DNA from: Baffinella frigidus
Taxonomy: Eukaryota; Cryptophyceae; Cryptomonadales; Baffinellaceae
Direction: 5' to 3'
Assembly: GCA_026770585.1 (NCBI GenBank)
Contig: MU646802.1
Coordinates: 237,625-253,606 of the forward strand
Length of the DNA: 15,982 nt
The translations under genes and the position numbers were made by a program. Below, piece by piece: positions 1-6,979 of the stretch (position 1 is its first letter; the number at the start of each line of letters is the position of its first letter). The notes under the pieces are model-generated. The model had not been told where the DNA came from. It did not search any database and saw nothing but the letters and a program-made list of their open reading frames with translations.

Positions 1-95
1 AACCCTAAACCCTAAACCCTAAACCCTAAACCCTAAACCCTAAACCCTAAACCCTAAACCCTAAACCCTAAACCCTAAACCCTAAACCCTAAACC
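1..95 (+). repeat. Perfect CCCTAAA (plant/green-algal telomere type) array
   Basis: About 13.5 uninterrupted copies of CCCTAAA begin at the first base, and from about 96 to 220 they decay into variants such as CCCCGAAA and CCCTCAA. The C-rich strand reads 5'->3' into the window, which is the orientation expected at a left chromosome end. However, a splice acceptor and an internal exon of a channel gene follow at 225, and the same degenerate repeat fills other introns of this gene. The array may therefore be intronic telomere-like repeat at a contig edge rather than a real telomere. Confidence 0.95.
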
Positions 96-224
96 ATCAA
101 CCCTGGACTCTCAGCCCCAAACCCTCAACCCTAAACCCTAAACCCCAAACCCTAAACCCCGAACCCTACACTCTAACCCCGAAACCCGAATCCCTAACCC
201 CGAAACCCCGAAACCCTCACGCAG

Positions 225-306
225 GTACTACTCGGCGGTGATTGCGCTGGAGCGGTTGCGAGGCCTCCCCATGCACAATGGCGACGTCTCATTCCTCAAC
301 CTCCAG
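225..306 (+). CDS. SK channel exon: end of S2 / S2-S3 linker
   Basis: The acceptor is GCAG at 221-224. One leading base is followed by 27 codons (YYSAVIALERLRGLP...VSFLNLQ), then the donor CAG|GTGTAA. It lines up with the SK region [20 protein letters not shown] by position and character, though similarity is weak. It is internal, since the one leading base needs an upstream exon. Its last 22 bases plus the donor GT recur exactly at 416-439. Confidence 0.65.
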
Positions 307-3300
307 GTGTAATCCGAGGCCATCTTTCATTTCAAAGAAAATGGACCCCTATGTGTTCATAGGAGTTAGACGAAGGTTAATTATGGCCCGAAGTAAATTT
401 AAATAGGGCCATAATCGTCTCATTCCTCAACCTCCAGGTTGTCTGCCGCAGGGCGCTAGCAGGGGGGCATGCGGACGGAGGGTGTCAAGTCACTCCGGCC
501 ATGCCTACATTGGGTGTATCCTAGATATTCCCAGAGGTTGGGGCGAACCCGTTTAATTCAAAAGAAAATGGGCCCCTCTGTGTTCATAGGAGTTAGACGA
601 TGGTTAAATATGGCCCGAAGTAAATTTCATTAGGGCCAGAATCCGGTTTGATCGGCCGTTTTCTTGAAATTAAACATGTTCCCGGATGAGGTTGGGGCGA
701 ACCCGTCACACCGACATCCATCCACCATCAACACTGCCCTCTGCCACACACCGGGCTACCTGGGGATTTTCGGTGCCTGAGCCACCAAGAATCAGTTGGG
801 ATATCTGCATGAACAACCCTGTGTCCCTACGGATTGCCTACCGTAGGGTCCTGTGGACTATCCAGTTATGTGTTATTCGCAAAATTATGATCCATTTTGT
901 GGCGACGACAATGCAGCACTGGCTTTGTTGGCACCACGATGAACACCAAAGCAAACGAGTTGGTACCGGGACAGCCTCTAGGATCCTAGGTTTCCGACCC
1001 TCGCGGGGGTCTCTCCAGGTCTGGAATCGCTGTATTATCAATTTACCAGATTTGTTAACCAGCAGCCACAGCATTCTGTTTTCAAATGTCGACGTTTTCT
1101 AGCGATGTCGAGTGTCGCCATGTGGAGTGCCGGGCGTGGGGTAGCTGCGTCTACGCGTTTGGACCCTGCATCGGGCTGCGCGCCACGGCCCCTTGAACAC
1201 ATCACCACGCGGCCATTTGAAGGTTGCCACGCCAAAATCTTGGAAGGGGTCACCAAAAGTCAATTCCCTCTCAGGTAGTGGGTTTTAAAAGTCAACACGC
1301 GCTTCCTGAGGCGCTTAAAAAAAATTGACCCCCTCGAACACTCTGGCGTGGTGACTGATGGATGGTGCGATTCCTGGCAGGCGTGCTGGATTTACGCACA
1401 AGCGATGTATTGAAGGCCATGTTGAGCCTTCAACACATCAAATTCCACGCAGGGCTGGAGGGGGGGGTATTCAAAAGTCATTTTTGGAGGGAAAACTGTA
1501 TTCGAAAGTCATTTTTTAGGGAAAACGGCTCTAAGAACGCGTCGATGGCTCCAAGAACGCGCTTGGAATACCCTACCCCAGAGCCTGGCGTGGTTAGTCT
1601 GGCTGATCGACGGTGCGATTCCTGGCAGGCGTGCGGGATCTACACACAGGCGTTGATAGACCTCCTCATCATGCTCCCGCAGCCCATTCCGTTCCTCAAC
1701 GCCGAGTTTGAGGTGAGCCTTACAACTTCTTGAGATTTTCTGCCACAGAGTCGCTTCGGTCGAGCATCTACACGTGGATTGCAACGCTCATCATTGTGTG
1801 CATCTTTCTACCCACCGCGAAGGGGCATGCTTTTTAATTTCGGAACACGATATAATCTGTCCCGCCTCGCAAGGCTTACACCGCCAAAGATAAGGGTAGA
1901 TATTCTATTTTAGGAAGAAAAAGAAGCCTTAACATAGCAGAAATCACGACAGATTCTGGTATGTTCCGAGATGACATTGCATCTGGGCCCAATTTATGCT
2001 CACGAGCATGTGTGTGTGTGTGTGTGTGTGTACCCCTTCGTTTCCCCGTTTCTTTGTGCACACACTCGTTTCCCCGTCCCTTGGTTTCTTCGGCACGTAC
2101 CCAAGATGTGTTGGTCTGAATCACTCTGGTGGGGATGGTAGGTGTACAACGCGGCACTCGAGGGGTCGTGCGTTTATCAGCTCGACTCGCTGCTCGTGGT
2201 TTCGCCCCTCTCTCGCGCTCGCTCTCTCTCGCTTCCTCTCGCTCTTTCGCTCTCTCTCTCGCTCTCTCGCTCTCTCCCCCCCCCGCCCCTTGCTCCCGAC
2301 CCTGCGTTCTACACTCTCGAATCTCGACCCCAGACTTTCGCGAAAATCCTGCCTTGAAACGTTCGACTCTGCATCCCACGTGGCCAGCTCTCTCGATGTC
2401 TTGCATTCGTCCTTCTCCCCAGCCCACACCGCCCCCTCCCGACGTCGCAGTTTATCGCGCGAGCAATCCAGGAATCCTAGCTCTGCCTGAGTTTTATTCT
2501 GGCGCGTCCCTAGAAGTATTTATGAGCAGAAATCCAGTACATAAGGGCGAATAGAAAGCCTTCAGGCCGAGCCAGAATAAAACTCAGGAATCTCGTTCAA
2601 GGTGATGAAATGCTCGCTGCGCCGCCGAATGATTCGGGACTGCAGTGCTAGCCCACCTGGTTGCGCAAGGGTTGTGTGAACCCTAAACCCTAAACCTGAA
2701 CCCAAAGCTGAACCTCATCTCTAACCCTAAATCCTGACCCCAAAACCCAAAACCCTAAACCCTAAACCCCAAACCCCAAACCCCAAACCCCAAACCCCAA
2801 ACCCCACACCCCAAACCCCGAACCCCAAACCCCAAACCCCAAATCTCAAACCCTAAACCCCAAACCCTACAACAGGTGTGCATGTTCCTGCGGATCCGGC
2901 TGATCCCGCGCTTCTACGGAGAATGCATCTCGGACATCGGAAACGATGTTAGTGCCCGAAACCATGCAATTTAAACCGCCTTTTATGCTATATGAAGGGT
3001 GGGGTTTCAGATTTTGCTATATTAGCTTCGACTTAGCTTTTAATGTAGGAGAAAATCTATCCCACGATAGCAAAAACACGGTTTAAATTGCGGATGCGGC
3101 TGATGCCGCGCTTCTACGGCGAGTGCATCTCGGACATTGGAAACCATGTGTGCTCCCCACCTCACGCTCAATCCTCTATTCACTTTTTTTTTGGGTCCTC
3201 GACGGGAACTATCCCGGGAAGGAAACTGGTGCAGCAAGAATTACTACCAGATGTGTGCTCCCCTTCACACCGTGTCACTCTCTCGGTGGTATCCGTCAGA

Positions 3301-6300
3301 GGCTTGTCGCCGCGTGTTGCAGAGGCACAACAATCTTGACTCATTTTGACATTTCTGTATCCTCGGCGGGAACTAAACCGGGGGGGAAACTGATGGAGGA
3401 AGGATGAGTACCTTAGCATCGTGGAATCCGACAAGTTGGTCTCTTGCGTGCGCCCGTCTGTGCAGACCTCTTCATCGTGACGCCTCGCTGCGTGAAGCAA
3501 CACACGCCCTTGCACTGAATGCAGACGATAGACCCGCGTGGATAGAGACCCATCACTTGCCCCCCCCCCTGTCCTCGCCCCGCGTCAAGATTGTGCCGCA
3601 GAGCACTACTTGCTTTGGTGCTTTGCTGTTGTGTATCACACTCACATCGCCTCTTCCTAGCACCTCACTGACCCCCGCAGTTGACTTGCGGAGTTGACTT
3701 GCGGAGTTGACCTCCAGCCTCGGGCGACGCCATCCGCCACAAGGCCATCCGTGCGGGTTCATCGGTATCCTTTCAGCAGCCAGTATTGGCCAATACGTTC
3801 CTACCGTAGGGCCCTATGACCTGCCTAGGAACTCTTTGGGGTCAATTTTGGCCCCATGGCCACTCAAGGGATAACTATGTTGACACCTAGGACCTGCCTA
3901 GGACCTCTTTAGGGTCAATTATGCCCCCATGGCCACTTAAGGGATGACTATGTTGACACCTCTCTCAAGAAGCTCTGCGGAAACCTCCCTCGTCGGAAGC
4001 ACCTCCGTTGGGAGTTAAAGCCTGCGGCCCTCTGCAGGGTTTAGGGTTTAGGGTTTAGGGTTGACCTTTGAACACTCCCCGGCAGTTATCGCTCGCGTTG
4101 GGCAACATTGCGCGGGTCACGCACAGCTCCTCAGTACCCTCGTACCCGCACGGCTCCTCTGTACCCTAATCCCTCAACCCGGCAGGTGTCGCGGGCGTTG
4201 GGCAACATTGCGTGGGTGGCCATCGGCGACGCGTTCATTTTCAAGTACCTCATCACCGCGAACCTCACCAACTGACGCGACCTTTCCTGCCAACTGACGC
4301 CCTATCCTGCCAACTGACGCCCTATCCTGCCCCAACTGACGCCCTATCCTGCCAACTGACGCCCTATCCTGCCAACTGACGCCCTATCCTGCCAACTGAC
4401 GCCCTATTCTGCCAACGGACGCGCTATCCTGCAAACTGACGCCCTACGGACGGGGCCCGGCAGGTATCGCGGGCGTTCGGCAACATTGCGCGGGTGACGA
4501 TCGGCGACTCGTTCATTTTCAAGTACCTCATCACCACGTCCATCGGGATGGTCCTCCTGCTCTGGGTGAGCCCCCGCCCCAGCAATGCGTGCAGTTGGAG
4601 AGAAGTGAGAGCAGAGGCCCATGCACCACAACTTCTCGGTCCCTACATGCTTGGGGGGGTGTGGGTGTACTGTGCTCTTGCTCTGGGTGACCCCCCAGCC
4701 CTCCTCTACGATTCTTCTTGTTTAGTGTTGCTACCAAACCTTGACACGGAGTGGTCCGAATGTCAACCGATCCTGCCTGTGACCCCCCCCCACCCCGCCA
4801 ATCCACACACCCCGCCCTGCGTGAAACCGTGCAACCCTGTCGATAGTTGTCGCGACCATCTCCCCGAAGGCATCAGCCCTAAATGTGGCGGTCGGGCTGC
4901 CCACACTAATCTAACTGCACGCCCCCCCACTTTCCCGCTGGCAGCCGTGTGGCCACGAAACGATTCTTTCCCCGGTCGTGGTAGCAATAGTTGCCTACAC
5001 GAAGGTCTGCGGTGTGTGGTGGGTGAGTTTACGCATAAGTCGTGGTAGCAGTGCGGTCCGTAAACGGAGCGGCGGGGTGTGAGGGTTTGATGTTCCTAAA
5101 CGGAGCGGCGGGGTATGAGGTTTCGCGGTTCCTAAGAGGAGCGGTGGGGTGCGTGGCGTTACGGGTTGGTGCGGAATGGTGCGGATGGTGCTGGAGCGTA
5201 AATGATATATTTCTCAAACGGAGCGGTGTGGTGTGTGGTGTTGCGGTTCCTCAACGGATCCGTGGGGTATGTGGACTTGCGGTTCCTAAACGGAGATTAA
5301 ATGATATATTTCTCAAACGGGGGCCTTGGGGTGTGTGGCTTGGCAGGTGACGCAGGTGGTGTTCTTCGCGTACTGTCTGATGATCTTCGAGCGCCCCATG
5401 TCCTTCAACACCCTCGCTCACTCCAAGCTCCACGAGTTTGCCAACTGCGTGTGGTTAACCCTAAGCCCTAAACCCTAAACCCTAAACCCCGCACGAACCA
5501 ACGCAGTCCGCGAAAACCTACCCCCCTCAACCCTACCCCCTACCCCCCCTAAACAAAACCCCTAAACCCTAAACCCTAATCCCTGAGCCCTAAACCTCAA
5601 ACCTCCAACTTCAAACCCTCCTAAGCCCTAAGCCCTAAACCCTAAACCCCAAACCTTAACCTTTAACCCCAAACCCCACACCCCGAACCCCAAAGCCCAC
5701 GGCAGGTGCGCGGTGATCACGATGACGATCGTGGGGTACGGCGACGTGTACCCCCTGACGTTCCTCGGGCGGTGGGCGATGATCACCGCCAGCATCTCGG
5801 CCCTCATCATGGTGGCCATCACCACCAACATCGTGCACGTACACCCCAAACCCCAAACCCTAAACCCTTATCTCTAAAACCAGAACCCTAAACCCCAAAC
5901 CCCAAACCCTAAACCCTAATCCCTAAACCCTGAACCCTAGACCCTAAACCCTAAACCCTAAACCCCAACCCCCAACCCCGAAACCCGAAACCCGAAGCCC
6001 TCGCGCAGGTGTTCCTGACGCAGTCGCGGGCGGAGCAGAAGTGCGTGGAGGTGATGTCGTGCCTGGACTCGCGCGACGCCGTCAAAATCAAAGCCGCGGA
6101 GCTGATCCAAGCGTCATGGCGCGCGTTCTCGCGGCCAACGCCGCGCGCGCGGCGAAGGGACGGGGTCCGCCCGGGCACCAAGGTGGCGCACGACCAGGAG
6201 GTGATGAAGGCCGTGTGGGACTTCATCGGCGCGGAGCGGGGCTACACGGCGACGGTGCGGAACATGTCGTCGGACGAGCAGTCGGGGGTCGCGTCGTCGA

Positions 6301-6428
6301 GCGCGTGCGCGGTGCGGTGCGTGATGCAGCTGCAGATGGCGCGCTGCCAGCTGGGCGACGCCCTCGCGACCCTCCGCGCCTTGAAGCCCTCTGCGCTGCC
6401 CCCAGCCGGCGTCACGCGCGCCCAGTGA
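225..6428 (+). CDS. SK-type calcium-activated potassium channel, 5'-partial, seven exons visible
   Basis: Joining 225-306, 1629-1712, 2876-2947, 4464-4565, 5347-5453, 5706-5838 and 6009-6428 gives one open frame of about 332 codons ending in TGA. Every junction is GT...AG and phase-compatible. In order it carries the S2-S3 linker, S3, an arginine-bearing S4, S5, pore helix, the filter TIVGYGD, S6 and a C-terminal segment that lines up with the calmodulin-binding domain of SK channels (LTQSRAEQKCVEVM against the family's LTKAEKHVHNFM pattern). The known role of the family is potassium efflux across a membrane, gated by calcium through constitutively bound calmodulin. The N-terminus and S1 lie before the window, or are missing if the left array is a telomere. 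Codons end mostly in G or C, which supports real coding. The SK assignment rests on the S4-S5 spacing, pore length and C-terminus and is strong. Membrane location in the cell is not known. Confidence 0.88.
325..415 (+). repeat. Interspersed repeat, copy 1
   Basis: This segment matches 550-645 across the run from AAAGAAAATGG through TGTGTTCATAGGAGTTAGAC to the end near TAGGGCCA, with scattered differences. It contains a small inverted repeat (ATTATGGCCC / GGGCCATAAT) at about 391-414. It sits exactly between the two copies of the exon edge at 285-308 and 416-439. Confidence 0.75.
416..439 (+). pseudogene. Exact 24-bp copy of the preceding exon's 3' edge and donor
   Basis: The bases CGTCTCATTCCTCAACCTCC plus AGGT at 416-439 are identical to 285-308, which is the exon end plus its donor GT. 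The copy lies 131 bp downstream, inside the intron. It offers a second, equivalent donor site and indicates a recent duplication. Confidence 0.85.
550..645 (+). repeat. Interspersed repeat, copy 2
   Basis: Second copy of the repeat at 325-415, same orientation, sharing TGTGTTCATAGGAGTTAGAC and ATGGCCCGAAGTAAATTT. Between 650 and 1340 I see no coding, RNA or repeat signal that I can support. Confidence 0.75.
1344..1413 (+). pseudogene. Partial, diverged copy of the S3 exon 5' edge
   Basis: TGGCGTGGT...GGTGCGATTCCTGGCAGGCGTGC and the following GGAT-TACGCACAAGCG run closely match 1586-1652, covering the acceptor and roughly the first eight codons of the S3 exon. The rest of the exon is absent and the following frame is unrelated. 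It is best read as a truncated duplicate lying about 245 bp upstream of the intact exon. Confidence 0.75.
1469..1525 (+). repeat. Two tandem copies of a ~30-bp repeat
   Basis: TATTCAAAAGTCATTTTTGG and the AGGGAAAAC that follows repeat immediately as TATTCGAAAGTCATTTTTTA and GGGAAAAC. Related AAAAGTCAA words occur at about 1254 and 1287, suggesting an older local expansion. Confidence 0.7.
1629..1712 (+). CDS. SK channel exon: transmembrane segment S3
   Basis: The acceptor is CCTGGCAG and the donor GAG|GTGAGC; the exon is 28 codons in phase 0. GIYTQALIDLLIMLPQPIP matches the SK S3 region (RIFFICLEILVCAIHPIP) in hydrophobicity and in the closing H/Q-P-I-P. A preceding exon ending in phase 0 (225-306) and a following exon starting in phase 0 (2876) both fit. 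Confidence 0.8.
2009..2031 (+). repeat. (GT)n microsatellite
   Basis: An uninterrupted alternating TG run of about 11 units, inside the S3-S4 intron. Confidence 0.95.
2208..2288 (+). repeat. CT/CTCTCG low-complexity tract
   Basis: Pyrimidine-rich run of CTCTCG and CGCTCT words ending in nine C residues. The long open frames seen here on both strands come from this composition and show no protein character. Confidence 0.9.
2486..2588. mobile_element. MITE-like element with 18-bp perfect terminal inverted repeats
   Basis: CCTGAGTTTTATTCTGGC at 2486-2503 is the exact reverse complement of 2571-2588, giving a 103-bp element with no coding capacity. The word CAGGAATC occurs at 2469-2476 and again at 2585-2592, overlapping the right end. 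This could be a target-related duplication or chance. Confidence 0.75.
2678..2872 (+). repeat. Degenerate telomere-like repeat inside intron
   Basis: Variants of CCCTAAA, mainly CCCCAAA and CCCTAAAC, run up to the splice acceptor at 2874-2875. The orientation is the same as at 1-95. Confidence 0.92.
2876..2947 (+). CDS. SK channel exon: S4 segment
   Basis: The acceptor is ACAACAG and the donor GAT|GTTAGT; the exon is 24 codons, phase 0 at both ends. FLRIRLIPRFYGE matches the SK S4 pattern (FLRLYLIARVM), with arginines spaced R-x-R-x4-R, one more than in animal SK channels. SDIGN then leads into the S4-S5 linker carried by the next exon. A 57-bp copy lies at 3091-3147. Confidence 0.85.
2966..3091. 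mobile_element. MITE-like foldback element between the two S4 exon copies
   Basis: GCAATTTAAACCG at 2966-2978 is the exact inverse of 3079-3091, and the pairing continues imperfectly inward (TTTTATGCTAT against TTTTTGCTAT). The element is 126 bp and non-coding. Its right end touches the start of the duplicated S4 exon. GAAACCAT stands just before its left end and also ends the duplicated exon. Confidence 0.75.
3091..3147 (+). pseudogene. 5'-truncated duplicate of the S4 exon
   Basis: It matches 2891-2947 at 51 of 57 positions. Of the six differences, three are silent and three change residues (two I->M, one D->H), so the frame RMRLMPRFYGE...GNH stays open. It lacks the acceptor and the first five codons, because a foldback element ends exactly there. 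A GT follows the last codon (CAT|GTGTGC). I call it a pseudo-exon, though use through some upstream AG is not excluded. Confidence 0.75.
3146..3395 (+). repeat. Two loosely related copies of a ~100-bp intronic segment
   Basis: GTGTGCTCCCC followed downstream by GGTCCTCGACGGGAACTATC and GGGAAGGAAACTG is echoed by GTGTGCTCCCC at about 3252 and CCTCGGCGGGAACTAAACCG plus GGGGGAAACTG at 3359-3391. Both halves are non-coding as far as I can tell. Confidence 0.6.
3677..3713 (+). repeat. Short tandem repeat, ~14-bp unit
   Basis: GAGTTGACTTGCG-type units (GCAGTTGACTTGCG, GAGTTGACTTGCG, GAGTTGAC) repeat about 2.5 times. Confidence 0.85.
3818..3963 (+). repeat. Tandem duplication, 73-bp unit, two copies
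   Basis: GACCTGCCTAGGA at 3818 recurs at 3891, and the match runs through GGCCACT-AAGGGAT and ACTATGTTGACACCT with a few substitutions. It lies in the S4-S5 intron. Confidence 0.85.
4036..4062 (-). repeat. Short telomere-like run in opposite orientation
   Basis: About 3.5 copies of TTTAGGG, the only clear G-rich-strand run seen on the plus strand here. It lies just before the first duplicated S5 exon edge. Confidence 0.9.
4077..4121 (+). pseudogene. Partial copy (first of three) of the S5 exon 5' edge
   Basis: CCCCGGCAG followed by a diverged first 36 bases of the S5 exon (TTATCGCTCGCGTTGGGCAA...CGCGGGTCACG) matches 4455-4499. The sequence is unrelated after the twelfth codon. Confidence 0.8.
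4181..4275 (+). pseudogene. Longer partial copy (second of three) of the S5 exon
   Basis: The acceptor GGCAG and about 24 codons (VSRALGNIAWVAIGD...FKYLIT) closely match the intact exon at 4464-4535. It then runs into ANLTN and a TGA at 4273-4275, so the hydrophobic end of S5 is missing and no donor follows. If it were spliced in, it would truncate the channel before the pore. Confidence 0.82.
4268..4447 (+). repeat. 20-bp tandem repeat, nine copies
   Basis: CAACTGACGCCCTATCCTGC repeats with units starting near 4269, 4291, 4311, 4333, 4353, 4373, 4393, 4413 and 4433; two are 22 bp long. The array begins inside the tail of the second S5 exon copy (CACCAACTGACG) and ends 16 bp before the acceptor of the intact copy. 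It therefore fills the space between the two copies. Confidence 0.93.
4464..4565 (+). CDS. SK channel exon: S4-S5 linker and S5
   Basis: The acceptor is CCGGCAG and the donor TGG|GTGAGC; the exon is 34 codons in phase 0. VSRAFGNIARVTIGDSFIFK corresponds to the SK S4-S5 linker ([20 protein letters not shown]), and the end, ITTSIGMVLLLW, to the start of S5. This third and longest of three copies is the only one with a proper donor, so it is taken as the functional exon. Confidence 0.87.
5055..5340 (+). repeat. Degenerate ~38-bp tandem repeat in the S5-pore intron
   Basis: Units built on GGTTCCTAAACGGAGCGGCG and GGGTRTG repeat from about 5055 to 5295. The word TAAATGATATATTTCTCAAA followed by CGG occurs twice, near 5200 and 5297. 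Apart from this array I see nothing else supportable in the 4566-5346 intron. Confidence 0.8.
5347..5453 (+). CDS. SK channel exon: S5 end, turret and pore helix start
   Basis: The acceptor is TGGCAG and the donor GTG|GTTAAC, leaving phase 2. VVFFAYCLMIFER matches the SK S5 end (IIAAWTVRVCER) with the shared E-R, and the rest forms the turret before the pore helix. The two leftover bases TG join G of the next exon to give the conserved pore tryptophan. An internal CAG|GTG at 5353-5355 is a possible alternative acceptor. Confidence 0.87.
5454..5705 (+). repeat. Intron made almost wholly of telomere-like repeat
   Basis: The whole 252-bp intron (GTTAAC...GGCAG) is CCCTAAA, CCCCAAA and related variants, with a short C-rich stretch near 5520-5560. 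It splits the tryptophan codon of the pore. Confidence 0.9.
5706..5838 (+). CDS. SK channel exon: selectivity filter and S6
   Basis: After the joined Trp codon the exon reads CAVITMTIVGYGDVYPLT, aligning residue for residue with the SK pore (LISITFLSIGYGDMVP), then a hydrophobic S6 (SISALIMVAITTNIVH). The filter is I-V-G-Y-G-D. The position before V, normally Thr or Ser (Cys in HCN channels), is Ile (ATC at 5728-5730). The donor is CAC|GTACAC. The GYGD motif makes potassium-channel identity secure. Confidence 0.95.
5839..6008 (+). repeat. 170-bp intron made of telomere-like repeat
   Basis: From GTACAC to the acceptor CGCGCAG the sequence is almost only CCCTAAA, CCCCAAA and CCCGAAA variants, separating S6 from the calmodulin-binding exon. 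Confidence 0.92.
6009..6428 (+). CDS. SK channel last exon: calmodulin-binding-type C-terminus
   Basis: The frame runs 139 codons from the acceptor CGCGCAG to TGA, with strong G/C third-position bias. The first 25 residues match the SK post-S6 segment (VFLTQSRAEQKCVEVM). AAELIQASWRAFSR then aligns with the CaM-binding helix (NAAANVLRETWLIYK) and contains a canonical IQ motif, I-Q-x3-R-x3-R. A second helical stretch (HDQEVMKAVWDFIGAERG) and a later one (VMQLQMARCQLGDALATLRA) suit the paired-helix and coiled-coil layout of SK C-termini. Calcium gating through calmodulin is inferred from this. Confidence 0.9.
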   Translation: MFLTQSRAEQKCVEVMSCLDSRDAVKIKAAELIQASWRAFSRPTPRARRRDGVRPGTKVAHDQEVMKAVWDFIGAERGYTATVRNMSSDEQSGVASSSACAVRCVMQLQMARCQLGDALATLRALKPSALPPAGVTRAQ

Positions 6429-6584
6429 GCCAAAGAGGGGCGGGGGAGGGGGGGGGGTCTGGGGGCGGGGTTGCGACGATAGTGAAGAATGTTTTATCAG
6501 CACCCTGCTGGCGTGTGCGGTTTTCAGCCCTCGTGTCTCCAAGCCTACAGGGGTACCTCGCTCATAAGAATCTGCCCCCCCCTA

Positions 6585-6948
6585 GGACCCTAAACCCTCA
6601 ACCCTGCACCCTATAAACCCTGAACCCTAACGACAAGCAGACTTATGGAACCCCACCCACTGAACCCCCCCCCTAAACCCTAAACCTTAAAACCCAACCT
6701 CTAACCCCCAACCCCCAAACTCTCACCTTTCACATCTCAACCCTCACATCTCAACCCTCAACCCTTAACTCTCAACCCTAAACTCTGAGCCCCAAACCCT
6801 AACCTCTAAGCCCTAAGCCCAAACCCTAGACCCTAAACCCTCAAACCTAAACTCCAAACCCTACGACAAGCAGGCTAAAGGAATCCTAAACACTCAACTT
6901 ACCCCCTGCACACTAAACCATCAACCATCAACCATCAACCCTAGCCCT

Positions 6949-6979
<31 letters not shown>

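Noticed and set aside
1876-2554. Several overlapping frames of 70-180 codons rich in S, R, L or E
   Set aside because: They arise from GT and CTCTCG microsatellites on both strands and show no domain or codon bias.
4494-5048. 184-codon frame starting within the S5 exon
   Set aside because: Only its first 24 codons are the channel exon. The rest reads through a good donor (GTGAGC) into intron sequence.
6114-6542. 142-codon minus-strand frame
   Set aside because: Antisense shadow of the same GC-rich exon.
6041-6616. 191-codon frame overlapping the calmodulin-binding exon
   Set aside because: It is a shadow of the true frame in GC-rich DNA, rich in G, A and R, with no link to the channel's reading frame.
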